Below are positions 35,651-48,114 of a stretch of 64,000 bases of DNA, one piece after another. Under the pieces are notes generated by a model. The model was given only the letters and a program-made list of their open reading frames with translations, was not told the origin of the DNA and did not search any database. Position 1 is the stretch's first letter; every line of letters begins with the position of its first letter. The stretch comes from Amphiura filiformis. Lineage: Eukaryota > Echinodermata > Ophiuroidea > Amphilepidida > Amphiuridae. The translations under genes were made by a program, and so were the position numbers. The stretch spans positions 49,248,052 through 49,312,051 of the forward strand of contig NC_092635.1 of the NCBI RefSeq assembly GCF_039555335.1, given 5' to 3'.

Positions 35651-35960
35651 GTCAGTTATAGCTCAGTCGGTATATTAAAGCAGGGACAGACTTATGTTTC
35701 CTCCGGGCCAGTGAGATGTCAAATCTACTGGTCCTGCAATGAAGTTACCCTTTTAATTTTTCCGTTCTTGTGGAATGATTGAGCTATATAGTTTGATATT
35801 CCCCTGGACCAGGAACTTACTGCTAATTATCCCAAGCTATCCGTACGAAACTCGGGGCTGATCCTGGTTGCGATGGTTAAATCACGGTAGGCTGATTAGG
35901 GTTCTGTGCCTGTCTGCGTTCCTGAATGATGCTAATGGTTTCTAAAGGTGTGTCTTGGGT
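35651..35960 (+). mobile_element. tRNA-derived SINE with deuterostome-type core
   Basis: The A-box-like tagctcagtcgg at about 35660 is followed by a body whose core (ccgtacgaaactcgg, gctgatcctggttgc) is shared with the copies near 37.5 and 51.0 kb. A B box is not clear. A preceding (aattg)n run may be the tail of another copy. Confidence 0.6.
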
Positions 35961-36780
35961 ACAGGGGTCAGTGAATTTCTGTAAAATATGCTGATGCTTG
36001 TGGAATTATGCCTGTGCATATATGTGCATACCGCATTATAAATGACTGTTCTTTATGTGCATATACACATGTACATGTATGATTGCTATGTTTTCAAAAT
36101 ATCAACTATGACTAAGTTTCTTTTGTATACCAAATAGTCCAACATAATGCAGTTATTTACGGGAATTGTATTTAACAACTGCGCGTGTAACTCTATAAGC
36201 ACGTCGTCAAAATCAAATGAACATTATAATTAGACACATTTAAGATGTAGATAATAATAGGTTCAAACTACACAATATATTAAATGTGTGTTTTATTGTC
36301 ACACACTCGCCATGTGTGTGATAAAGGTCCATTATACCATCGTCTCGGCTAATGTACATGCAAACAAATTACGGTGAAAATAAATGTACATTTTTAATAA
36401 TAGAATCAAAATCTATCGGAATCGTTATATTCTTGCCTGCGCAATGAACTGTAAATATCGACTTTTGTTCCTTTTATGTCTGTAGAACCAGATATGACGA
36501 TTGCCGCAAAACAATCGCAAAACTTGTCATCATTTTGAACCAGGAATTTGTACGGCGATCTAAACGGAGTTATGATAGCAACATTTGCACAGTATTTTTG
36601 TGGGACCTAAGAGCACATCAGACATATCGAATTGCATTCTGAATACGAGGATATTCTGATATAAAATAATTTTGATTATTTGGAATTCGCGATCATAATA
36701 TAAATTTTATGGCAAATTATTAAAATCCATTCTAAAATCAAGAAACGATGTCAACGCTAGAAGACATATAAGTCATCAAG
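35961..36780. other. AT-rich intergenic, nothing recognised
   Basis: No frame, repeat ends or RNA gene that I can support. Confidence 0.5.
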
Positions 36781-36925
36781 GGATGTGCAATAATTATGAG
36801 CCCCTAGTTAAATATTCAAATGGCGTGCCAAAATTGTTTGCCCCACCCCCCCTCAGCCTGCCAAAAATCTTTGCCCCTCCCAATTTACCCCCCCCAGAGC
36901 TCATAATTTTTGCACAGCACCTCAA
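36781..36925. mobile_element. short copy of the GGGGCTGTGCAATAATTATGAGCC MITE
   Basis: gatgtgcaataattatgagcccc at the left and gagctcataatttttgcacagc at the right, with 'ctgccaaaaatctttgcccc' inside as in the 47.7-kb copy. Confidence 0.65.
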
Positions 36926-37439
36926 ATACCATATGGACATAAACTTGTCCATATATACCGCCCTCAAGAGTGTATATTGGTTTACGATTTAGAGAAAATG
37001 AGGGGGTATTATTGAAGGGCAAAACATTCACCAATCTGCAAAAAGGGTGCTTTTAGTCGAAACTTTCACGAAGTGAGCTGCGAAAGGGATGTTTCAAAAT
37101 TAAAGGACAAGCATAATAAACTTATTTTTTGTGTTACACAATGAAACACCATGAAGCCGGCTCAATCCTAATCCTTGAATGAAAATGTTAAATTCCACAT
37201 TCAATACATAGAAATATATGTTTTCCTTCTTTTCTAAGGGAAGTTTATTTTTTGCCAATTCAATGGAGTTTTAAGATGTCAAAAATAGCGCAAGTCAAAA
37301 TGCATTTTTGGAAAAAATTCAAACTTGGCAAGTAAGGAATTCGCATCAATCATTTTCAAGGAATTCTGTGCATGACACTGGAGCTGATAAAGCTGACCAC
37401 TGTGACCCAAAAACACACCATATAAATCGTTTAGCAACA

Positions 37440-37636
37440 ATCAGCGATTTTGCAGTTAAGAAGCGCGCACCATTCAGATACCACAATAAACCACCGCAGC
37501 CAGGATCAGCTCCCCGAGTTCTCGTACGGTAGTAACAGAGACAACAAGCAGTTAGTTCCTTGTCGTGGGGAGCTTCACGTTAGCTCAATTATGCACGAAA
37601 GCAAACAGAGAATGTGCCGGGGCTCGAATAACATCG
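37440..37636 (-). mobile_element. SINE, interrupted by a MITE
   Basis: On the minus strand it has the core ccgtacgagaactcgg-ggagctgatcctgg of the SINE family. The sequence runs up to gggctcgaataacatcg and is cut at the TA where the 37639-38533 element begins. A possible continuation is at 38536-38565. Confidence 0.55.
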
Positions 37637-37638
37637 TA

Positions 37639-38533
37639 CACAGTAAAAAATATTTTAAACAACTGTTTAAAAGTTTTAAACAACACTGTTTACGCCGGTC
37701 ACTCTAACAACTTCTGTTCAAAGTTTAAACAACCTTGGGTTGTTTAAACTTTAAACATCCAATTGTTTAAAATTTTAAACAATTTTTAAACAACAGTTTT
37801 AAACATCTGGGTTGTTTAACTTTAGTTGTTTAAATGTACACAGTTGTTTAAAGTATTTTAAACAACAAATGTTTAAAACAAACAGTTGTTTAAAGCTGTT
37901 TATGGCTGTTGTTTAAAACAATTGTTTAAAACATTATACTTGTTGTTTAAAAGTTTTAAACATTTTTGTTTGTTGAAATCAATTTAATTGGGAGAATGGG
38001 CAAGAAGAACTGACTGTAAAACATGCACATCAGCCTCATGCATCTGTGCATGAGCAGTGTGAATGTGATACATTCAGAGGTAAGTGTTTGGTTTATAGTG
38101 TTTGATGTGGTTAAGCTTACACTCACACTGTACTTGTCACGGCTGCATACTACTGCACAACTTGCATCATTTAGCATGTACAACACACAACTGTGTGTTC
38201 ATATAATACTCTATCACATCAATCAATATATAAACCAAACACTTACCTCTGAATGTATCAATTAGGTCTAGTATTTCATACTTTTGGAGCAAGTCAATCT
38301 CATAGTCATCCGCCATGATTATGAATCTGACCCTGATTTCAAGGAAGGAAACCCCTCTTTTGCAAAATTCGATCTTTTTTAAACAATGTTGTTTAAAAGT
38401 TCCTTTTTTTGGTATTATTCATGAATTAAACACACATTGTTTAAAATTCAAGGACTGTCTTTTACACAATGTTGTTCAAAGTTTGAACAACATCGTTTTA
38501 AACAGCGACATTTTGAACAGTGTTTTTGCCGTG
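37639..38533. mobile_element. MITE-like element built of GTTTAAAC words, TA-flanked
   Basis: Ends cacagtaaaaa and inverse tttttgccgtg, TA at 37637-37638 and 38534-38535. Both flanks of the interior are dense in tgtttaaa/tttaaaca words in either orientation. The middle (about 38020-38270) holds a separate inverted pair (tacattcagaggtaagtgtttggtttat and its inverse), perhaps a nested hairpin. Confidence 0.7.
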
Positions 38534-38688
38534 TAAGGCAGATGCCATTAATTCCACTCATTACGTTCACCGTGCAAAGAACTTCACGACATAAAAGGTT
38601 CTTTCACTGATAACATTTTATATATAACTGTTGTTGTTGTTTTTATTATTTATATTTGTTTTATAAGATTGTATGTGTGTAGACGTAA

Positions 38689-39264
38689 ATGGCAGGTAAA
38701 GAAAAATGTATCGTTTGTAAAAAGAACATGCAAAAGAAACATCAAATTTTCTCATGTAAAATATGTAAAAACTATGTGCATAAGAAATGTATGAACCTCA
38801 GTCGAAAGGAAATTTCGTTACTTAAAATAGATGAATATGTATGTAATAAATGTTCCAAAATCAATGATGTGAATATAGATAATGATGAGGATTCTGATGG
38901 CGATAATGACCTTATGAATGAATCTGGAGAAACAATCCAGGTATCGGATATTAATATAGACAAATATGATAAAATGATGTTTAATCCAATTAGATTTCAA
39001 AATAATAACAAAAATGACGAATTTATTGAAATGAACAAAATACCAGAATGCAATTATTTAACACCGGAAGAATTCAGCCAAAAATATATTGATACCAATA
39101 GTGAACTCTCCATACTGAATGTTAACATTAGAAGTATCAAGAAAAATTTTGAAAAATTGAAAGAAAACATTAAGACCTTAAATCACGAATTTAACATCAT
39201 TGGCCTATCTGAAACCCACTTAAAAGAATCGCCATCCGAATACTTCCAACTTAAATGGTTATAA
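38689..39264 (+). pseudogene. LINE: PHD-like finger and start of endonuclease
   Basis: C-x2-C pairs (CIVC, CKIC, HKKC, CNKC) form a PHD-type treble-clef finger in the first 60 residues. An acidic linker follows, then LNVNIRSIKKNFEKL and IIGLSETHLKE, the first two endonuclease motifs. The frame is lost at 39264 and continues at 39266-39616 with GGVCLYIS, LVGAIYRAH and CYLMGDFNIDLL. Confidence 0.75.
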
Positions 39265-39920
39265 TATGGAATATACAAACAGAACAGAAAGAGAAAAAGG
39301 GGGTGTTTGTTTATATATTTCCACTTCAATCAAATATAAACTGAGATCTGATCTTTGTATTTCAAACTCTAATTTTGAATCTTGTTTTGTAGAAATAGAA
39401 AGAGAAAATACACGAAATATGTTAGTAGGTGCTATTTATCGTGCACATACGAAAATTGAGCATTTCATCAAAGATATTGGTCCTATTTTGGATCAAATAA
39501 CTAAAGAAAATAAGGAATGCTATCTAATGGGGGATTTTAATATAGACTTGTTAAAGGATGACTGTCACAAACAAACTCATGAGTATCTTAATCTTGTTTA
39601 TTCGTATTTTCAATAATGTATATGATGAATGTGTGCCTTTGACAAAACACAAGAGTAATAATAAAAAAGAACCAAAATTTCCTTGGATAAGTAGAGGTCT
39701 TCTCAAAAGTATAAAAACTAAGAATAAGATGTATAAGAGGTATATACAAAAGCCATGTGATGAAACGCTTGAGTCATTCAAAACATATAGAAATAAGTTA
39801 AACACGTTAATACGAAAATCAAAAGAGAGTATTATAAAAGAAATTTGAATCTGTTAAACACAATCTACAAAAACATGGAAAACAATAAATAGTATTATTG
39901 GACGTAACAACAAAAGAAAT

Positions 39921-41081
39921 ATGCAAGCTAAATTCAAAAATGATGAAGGCGAAACGGTGTCAGATCCCCAGAAAATTTCAAATGAATTTAATAAATATTT
40001 TGTTAACATCGGACCTAAATTAGCTTCCAAGATTACAACAAATGGCAAGAAGTACTATGATTATTTAAAGAGCCCATTAAGCAGTAGCATGTACATGAAA
40101 CCAATTGTTGATGAAGACGTTATAAAAATAATACATAAATTTAATCAAAACAAGAGTGCTGGTCACGATACTATTGGTAATTACGTGGTAAAAAGGATTG
40201 CAAAGGAAATATCGATTCCATTAACTATTATATTCAACCTGTCTATTACTGCTGGTGTAGTACCAAATGAGTTAAAGATCGCAAAGGTAATTCCCATTTA
40301 TAAGAAAGAAAATCCAGAAGTTTTCTCAAACTATCGTCCAGTTTCTGTTCTGCCATGCTTTTCAAAAATACTTGAAAGGCTTGTGTTCAACAGATGCATA
40401 CATTACATTGATAAATATGAAATTCTAAATGATAAGCAATTTGGCTTTAGATCTAAACATTCTACCTATATGGCTATCTTGGAATTTATTGACAAAATTA
40501 GTAATGCTGTCGAAAACAATGAGACAACTGTTGGGATTTTCTTAGATTTGTCAAAAGCCTTTGACACTATCGACCATAGTATTTTATTACATAAACTGGA
40601 ACATTATGGTTTTAGAGGAAACGTTTTAAAATGGTTTAAAGATTACTTACATAATAGAAAACAGTATGTGTATTACAATTCTTGTAAATCTGAACATAAA
40701 GATATAATATGTGGAGTACCTCAAGGCTCCATCCTAGGCCCATTATTGTTCATTTTGTATGTTAATGATATCATAAATACTTCCACCATTCTAAAATTTG
40801 TCTTGTTTGCCGATGATACTACTATAACTTATTCACATAAGGACATTGTGTCCAAATACGATCTTATCAACAATGAATTAAAAGAAGTAAATAATTGGTT
40901 TAAGGCTAATAAGCTATCAGTGAATGCAAGCAAGACTAATTATATGGTGCTTGGTACAAATCACAAAACATCACACGTATTGTACAATGTTACTAAAAAT
41001 ATTATATTAGATAATGTAATCCTGGAAAGGTTGAATAAGACCAAATTTCTTGGAGTGACAATTGATGAGAATTTAACTTGA
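39921..41081 (+). pseudogene. LINE reverse transcriptase
   Basis: 386 residues with the usual order of blocks: [60 protein letters not shown] and the catalytic FADDTT. The FADD box and SKAFDTIDH block suit the CR1/Jockey group. Further thumb-region pieces are in the next frame at 41078-41284 and at 41342-41644. Confidence 0.85.
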
Positions 41082-42182
41082 AATTTCATATTACCAACAT
41101 CTCAAAGAATATATCTAGAGGTGTTGGTGTAATAAACCAACTGAAACATTTTGTCCCCGAGCGAATAATGTATTCACTATATTGTACTTTAATACTTCCT
41201 TACATAAACTATGGTATCTTAGCATGGGGAAATACTTGTCAAAAATATTTGGAAAAGATTTTCAAACTTAAAAAAAGCCCTTAGAATGATATCGAATAGT
41301 CACTTTTAAGTCACTCAGCCCCTATTTTCAAGAATTACAATTTGCTTAATGTTTATGATAGTTATGATCTCGAACTAAGCACTTTTATGTACAAGTATAA
41401 TACCAATCAGTTACCAAAGGCCTTCAATAGTTATTTTGTTGAGCAGAGGAATCACCTCAGGTATCACACAAGAAACGATGAAGATTACAAGATCTGTCTT
41501 ACAAAAACAGAGTTTGCTAACAAAACAATAAGAACCGCCGGGCCAAGAAAATGGCATTCGATTGACAGATGCGCCAAAACGGCTACATCAGTAAAACTCT
41601 TTAGATCCCAAATTAAAACAAACCTTATAGAAATGTACACTTAATACCTCTTAGTTTGGATTTACTTATTTTATTTTTCTCCTTTTAAAACAAAAAATCG
41701 ATTAAAATTAACTGATCTCTTAGCATTTATACTATATTCACAAAATGTCAGCTTTCTTGTGCGATATACGTACGTGAGCAAATGTTATGAAATCCTAATT
41801 TATATTCTGCATGTTCTTTATTCATCATTTTTTCCCTGCTTAGTTCGTTCTACATGAATGTATGAAAGAGGGTGGGGGGTGTTTGTATGTATGAAATTGT
41901 ATTTTATTAGACAAATTAAGAAACTTAGGCTAAGGTTAAGGGGGTGCTTGTTCAGGCCTTTTTGGCCTTCTGAGCATCTCCTCATTCAAATGTGTTGTTT
42001 TGCTGTTATTGTATTGTTGTATTTTGAATGAAATAAAGATTGATTGATTGATTTAATGTCCCAGTACACGCGTTACGTCAATAACAAAATGGTACAACCC
42101 TATTTAGCTCTGCTTTGGAAGTTTGTTTTCAAACTAAACAAATTATATAGCTCAATATCCCGCTAACTGATGATGCGCTATT

Positions 42183-42934
42183 TAATTCTGCACATTATGA
42201 CTCCCCATTGATCCAATGTGACCTCAAGAAGTAAAGTTACAAGCATTTGATTAGACGAAGGTCCCGTTTTAAAAGTGACAAACTGGACTAGGACTAGACT
42301 TCTGGTGGTTTGAGAGTGGTGGTTGGCAAATTTATGCTCGCCTTTTGTTTAATCTAAATTTAAAGCAAAAGGAACAAAAGATAACAGAAATAAAAGAATG
42401 TAAAAATAAAATAAAAGTTGTGATAAATATAGAGAAGACAGAAAACTGAATTAAAAAAACTTACTGCTTTAAATAAAGCATGTCTGAAGAAACCGTGTTG
42501 TCTCCCCTTCTGGTATATCAATGACCCCTTTTTCAAAGCCTATTTTGGTATATGAATGCGTCCTTTTTTCAAAATTTTCTCAATTTTTTCGGAAAACAGC
42601 CCAATTTTTCCTTAATCTAGCCAAAATTTGTAAATATTTTGGGTAAATTCGGCCGAAAATTTTGACTTTTGGTATATCAATGGGTCCAAATTTCTTGAAA
42701 AATTGGTATATTTATGTTTCTACTTCCAAAATCTCAGCGGCACGTCCCTACCAAAACCAAACTTGAGTACCCCCCCGGGGTTGTCTCTTTGTTGTGCTTG
42801 TTGGAATGTTTTAGCCTTGTATAGGTCAGTATGTCACTTTTAAAACGGGACCTTCGTCTAATCAAATTAATGCTTGTAACATTACTTCTGGAAGTCACAT
42901 TTGATTCAATGAGGTGTCATAATGTGCAGAATTA
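42183..42934. mobile_element. inverted-repeat element with ~110-bp arms
   Basis: Arm 42183-42292 (taattctgcacattatgac ... cgttttaaaagtgaca) is the inverse of 42828-42934 with modest divergence. Inside lies a stretch rich in 'ggtatatcaatg'. No transposase seen. Confidence 0.65.
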
Positions 42935-43849
42935 CTTGTGCATCTACAAATTTACCCAAATATGATTCAGTTTTAAAATTGGGATTTTTGCAAGTGTAAG
43001 GATACTTTTTGACGAAGTATATTAATGAGAATTGTATCAAACTGCAACTTGTAGAAACAAATTAGCCATTTTGGTTACACCAATAGTTTTTGTGACAGGC
43101 TGTATGAGAAGAATAGTAGTGACTTATAAGTTTTTTAGTCTATTTTATTTAGCACAATATATTGGAATCTGATCTTGTCCAAATCTATAAGCGATTGAAT
43201 CATACGCTTCTCATCTCATCCAGTATCAAAATATGTTATTTATTTTTTTTATTTTTATTATTGTACTTTTGAGTATTTTTATCTGGTTTAATGATTCCTT
43301 ACAATTATGTTTCTTTCATTCTTATTTCGGCCACATGATATCATCATTGTAGTAAACATTAATATTGCAGCGTAAGTTAAATTTCCATCTTGTTCAGGTT
43401 GGGTGCCACAATCTTCACGCTCTGCGTCTTTGCAGCATCTCTTCACTTTTCATGTTCTTATTGTTTTTCTTTAAGTGATATCATTACGTATTCCTTATCT
43501 TGCATTTCCATTTTGTTTATAACTTTGTTGTGAATTAAGATGAAAAGAAACATTTGAACTTGAACTCTATTAAAATATTCTTCTTGTATCATCATTAAAC
43601 CCAAAAACACCAAATGTGTTTCCAAAGTTTGTCCCTGTATATCACATTAGATTTGTAAAGATTATCTGCAAATTATTAAACCATTAAAAATATAGTAATA
43701 TAGGCATTTATTGTATGCCACTGTTATTGCGACGGCTCTCCAAAAGTGTTTAATTTTAAATCAAGTCCATTGCAACTTCATACTTCATTATTGATTGTAA
43801 CATGAAGTACACGATAGTTCCTGGTAAACTTATGTTCGTTCGTAATTAT

Positions 43850-46088
43850 TTAGGCAAAATGCCATTCTAGCATTCTGTCCATTCCATGCATCAAATTCAC
43901 CCCGAGACGCGCATTGCGTCGATAACGAAAAGGAACGACCTTGTTGGAGTTGCCACGTCGAAAATCACGCAACTGTAGCCCTTCACTTTGCTTCACCTTC
44001 TGAAATGACGGCGGTTTTGTAGATTGTGAACCTTTGTTAACTGCCAGATATTCCGCTCTTAAGTAGATAACAAACCAAATCATATTGTTGAAGTATTCTT
44101 GCAAGAAATTATAACCTCTATCCATAACTTTCGTGCATTCTTCAATCATTACCAATGGATTTTGCAGTCTAGATAGCATCTTTTCGTCATCACTATTGAT
44201 ATCAAGAACTACCAAATTTGTGCACGAAATCATTTCAGCAGTATGTTGGCTTGCAGCTGGTGCTTGAGCTGCTGTAATGCGCGGTAGTCCCCCCATCTTG
44301 GCGTAGGGAACGATGAAATACCAATTCCAGTATTGGGTAATGATCGTGGAGCACTTGTTCGCACGATTAAGAAATGGTTTCATTGCCTTCAACAAAGTTT
44401 GCGTTCCTGAAAAGTCAGCAATGTTTGACGTGAATATGCGATCAAATTGGTACGATTCTACGTTAAACCGAGCTGATAAGTCGAGACAGTTCCATATAAT
44501 GATGGATACGCGTTGAGTCCTGGCTTTAATGCTTGCGATCGTCTGCTTGATCTGATCTGATATGAAGGAGTGAAACATCACAACCATTGACTTATTGTAA
44601 TGGTGCTTCTTCACTTTCAGGTAATCCCATTCACTAAATGCCATCAGATGATATTCGATGCAATAAACAAATCTACCAGACGTAGGGATACGCTTGACGT
44701 CATGATTAGCTACTTGGGCTTGTGCAAATACGAAACCCGTCAATGTGGGATTATCGTATGCAAGAATACACGATCTTGCATTTACATGAGATATGAAATT
44801 GCCGTTTTTATTGTACTCATCAAACGATCGTAACATTTCATTCGGCAATCCTCTACGATACAGCTTTATTCCTTCGTCAGCTGTTTGACTTTCGATCAGC
44901 AACCTCTTGCGCTGTTCTTGGAGATCAATGTATTTCTTATTACCTTTCCGACATTCTAACTCCAGCCACGCTTTCCACACCTCTCGCATGAGATACATAT
45001 CTGATTCGGTAATTTGCAGAACTCCTCCCGTTACCTTGCCAATATCATCAGCTGAAAGACCTAGGAGTGCTCTCAAGCAATCTATCAGAAACTTGTAACC
45101 TTCTTCAGGCAACTGAAGAGAATACCAGATGGTCGTGATTCTTTCTGCAATATTGGGGTCGTCAGAGTACATTATCATCATGTACAGTTGAAGTACATTT
45201 CTAGCTTGCATATACGGATCGAAATCGTTGAGAACTGTGTGCAAGGTGCCTTTGAACTCTTTCGGTAAAGACGCAACTGTATGAATCCAGTTTCTGAGAT
45301 TACCACAGCCTGCAGACAGAATGGAATAATTACATTCCAGTGGATCTTGCTCTGTCTTCGCTGATGTTACATCTTTGCTCAACAATTCGTTGCCTTGTAA
45401 ATTTAACATATCAATAGCTAATGCATTTCCAATATAGTATGGATATCCCATTCCTTTCCCAGAGTGATTCTGAAAAGTAACATATAGGGATGCAGATGCT
45501 TCTTTGATATCTTGTGTACGTTTCCGACAACTTAGCTTATGGTCTTTCCAGTGTTGCCGTTGGCAGGTTTCTTCGCAGTACCAGGCATTGCAACACGCAG
45601 AACACTGATAATAAACAAATGAAAAAAAATATATAAATACTTACACTATAGACCAAATTAATACTGGACTGGTGACCTATGGTCTTGAAAAAACTGAATC
45701 TACATGTGCAGGACACGGCAGAATATGAGACACATTGTGGGAGCTTTCCAGTAAAATGTTTTAAGAATTAACATGAATGTTTTCAAATTATATATTTCGA
45801 ATGACGCATAGGTAACATTACTGCAGCCTAAAAACGGATTCCCTGGAAAGAAGTAAAGTTAAATATCTGATATCATAGTCATACCTCTCTCAGTTGCCCA
45901 GACACTTTGCCGCATTTTGGATTTGAGCACTGCTTCGGTTTCCATTCTGCGCATTCTGGCGTGTGTCTCCACTGATCACGAAAACGGCATCTTTCGCTGC
46001 AGTACTTGGCTTCACCGCATGAATCACAAGCAACGTCCCCTTTGATTGGGTTTTCACATCGCCAACAACAACCAAGCTTGACATCCAT
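43850..46088 (-). CDS. double-MYND zinc finger, DUF4470 protein (copy 1)
   Basis: Two exons: 46088-45885 (68 codons, donor gag|gtatga) and 45604-43850 (acceptor tatcag), joined in phase 0 across a 280-bp intron to give 652 residues. The first MYND finger is C8-x2-C11, C21-x2-C24, C30-x3-C34, H42-x3-C46. The second is C54, C59, then C69-x2-C72, C78-x3-C82, H90-x3-C94 and is split by the intron. From about residue 122 comes a DUF4470-type domain: YYIGNALAIDML, SAGCGNLRNWIHTV (a Gly loop like nucleotide/SAM sites) and LNDFDPYMQARNV. DUF4470 is the N-terminal domain type of DNAAF3, a cytoplasmic dynein-arm assembly factor, but the C-terminal half here does not look like DNAAF3 to me. MYND fingers usually bind proline-rich partners. 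True role unknown. No frame damage seen. Confidence 0.8.
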
Positions 46089-46099
46089 TATCTAAATAA

Positions 46100-47230
46100 T
46101 AATAATAAATAATCAGTTCAAGTTATGCACACAATAACAATTCAAAATATAAATATCGTTGTTATTTACGCACATGCAGAGTAGATAAAACCGATAACAG
46201 TCGATGTATCCCGGAGTGCTCACCCATCTGTCATTAGCGATTGGGCAAAACCCCAGGTAATGAACCAACCCCTTCCTATGATGGTCACCATAAAGGGTGA
46301 CGTTTTACGAAGTTCTTAAGCATCTTCAGTGCCACAAGCCGTTTTTGCCATGGTTGCAGCCCGCGCTCGGCGAATTGTGTATAAATAAATTAGGGATGGT
46401 CTATGGTAATCTATTATTCGTCAGTTTGCAAACTTCACGTTTACGATTATGACTCAACTTTAGGTCATATGTTTCCATATCGCACATGTTATGAAACATA
46501 TCCAGTATACAAATAATTAACAATGAACAGTCTATAAGACACAGAGATGCGCATACTAGACCAGCGGGTCTCGGACAGGAAAAATATACTCGCGCTAACA
46601 AACAAATTGTATTTAAAAATAAAATTTGAGGTGGATCAAGTCACCGACACTTATTATTGTGCCCAAGGATAAAAGATACTCATATTATCATATTATCATG
46701 TTGATCAGTATAATGCTATGTGCTTTTTATCAAACCATTTGTTCTACAAAACCCCGGGTACAAAACCAGAATAGTAATAAATATTCCAAAAAGGTACTTA
46801 CTTTGATTCGTTCTATCAATTCTGTTATAAAAAACACTCTTCCTCGCAAATATCTTGACTTTCAGAAAAATGGGTAGCTGCCAAAGCACGTCATGATCCA
46901 CGCTTAAAAATTATGTGACCGTGGAATAGTGAGACGTAGGTTGCTGGAGAGCTAAATTGCACATCAAATCGACCCCCAGTTTATGCAATAGTTGAATCAC
47001 GTTGATCATGCAATATACTCCTATGACATCTGATCATGAGCCATTTCCGTGCTTAGTGGCTATAAGCAGTCATAGGAGAGATGCTGATACCGTACGCACA
47101 CCGCTTTGCTCGTGTAATGTACGACATCTGATCATGAGCTACTTCTGTGATTGGTGGTCGGATATGACGTATCATTCAAGAAGTCGGTAAATAATTAAGT
47201 GTACTTTGACCAACGGCGGGTTGTGGGTAT
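46100..47230. other. upstream region of copy 1, no gene seen
   Basis: AT-rich. 'gacatctgatcatgagc' occurs twice (about 47028 and 47128), a short direct repeat. No clear TATA-plus-start arrangement can be assigned. Confidence 0.4.
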
Positions 47231-47236
47231 CGCCCA

Positions 47237-47579
47237 TTAAAGGCCCATTCAGTGATCCCTTGAGTGTAAAAAAATATAGTTGTGTATAAATTGCCTAAAC
47301 AGTGAAGGATACGATTAAAATTTTCATATACGTATTTTTGAAATGAAAAAAAAATTGAAACAGCAGTATTGACAAATTTGAAACCACATTCAAATGCATA
47401 TGAAGCTGCATTGTCTACTTAAATAGAGAAATTACAGATTCATGTCAAATGTCCATATTTTGTCTTAAGTACACAGCTTTCAGCTTAGCACATCCATGAC
47501 ACTAACAAAGATGCCAAAATCTGAAATTTGATGATTTGTACGACCCCCCGCATGAGCAAATCACTAAATGAGCCTTTAA
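47237..47579. mobile_element. TTAA-flanked MITE
   Basis: TTAA-aggcccattcagtgat at the left and atcactaaatgagcct-TTAA at the right. ~343 bp, piggyBac-type target. A relative covers part of 4575-4770. Confidence 0.7.
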
Positions 47580-47697
47580 CATTGTAATCAGAGCCTGGGG
47601 AAAGAGTAAAGAAAAAAATCCTGCTACATGTACTCATGCAATTTTTGAATCCCGTTACTCTACTGATTATCAGCTAGTCCCATGTACGATGATCTAA

Positions 47698-48083
47698 GGG
47701 GCTGTGCAATAATTATGAGCCGGGGGGGGGGGTAAAATTTCCGAACGCTCAGCCAAAAATAGCTTCCCCCCCCCTCGGCCCGCCAAAATATCTTTTCCCC
47801 CTTACACATGCCAAATTTTGTGATCCCAATTTACAAACCTGAAATGGTCTAGATATATATGTTGCAAGCGCATTGAGCAGGAAAATATGCATATTAAAGC
47901 GTTACCGTTTTCCTAAGCCTTTTTAGAGCGTTTTATTTAAAAGGCGCCCCATGAATGTGTGTCAAAATTGCTTGCTCCCCCCGTCTCGGCTCGCCAAAAG
48001 ATGCGTGCCCCCTCTTTCGGCTCGCCAAAAATCCCCCCTCCCATTTTACTCATCCCCAGGGCTCATAATTATTGCACAGCCCC
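47698..48083. mobile_element. complete GGGGCTGTGCAATAATTATGAGCC MITE
   Basis: About 24-bp near-perfect inverted ends with TAA on each side (47695-47697, 48084-48086), consistent with a PIF/Harbinger TWA target. C-rich interior with 'ggctcgccaaaa' repeats. Confidence 0.75.
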
Positions 48084-48114
48084 TAATATGAGAAGTTACG
48101 GTTACGCTCATCTT

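Larger units (their letters stand above)
38640..42054 (+). mobile_element. CR1/Jockey-group LINE, decayed
   Basis: A PHD-like zinc finger, an endonuclease and a reverse transcriptase appear in order, ending in aataaag plus (attg)n, a microsatellite-type LINE tail. Frames change at about 39265, 39610, 39848-39921, 41080 and 41284-41342, and the end of the endonuclease (the S-D-H part) is missing, so an internal deletion lies near 39600. The element is dead. The 5' end is uncertain. Confidence 0.85.

Noticed and set aside
44313-44833. Plus-strand frames within MYND copy 1
   Set aside because: They are shadows of the minus-strand exon, which has clear zinc fingers, DUF4470 motifs and splice sites.
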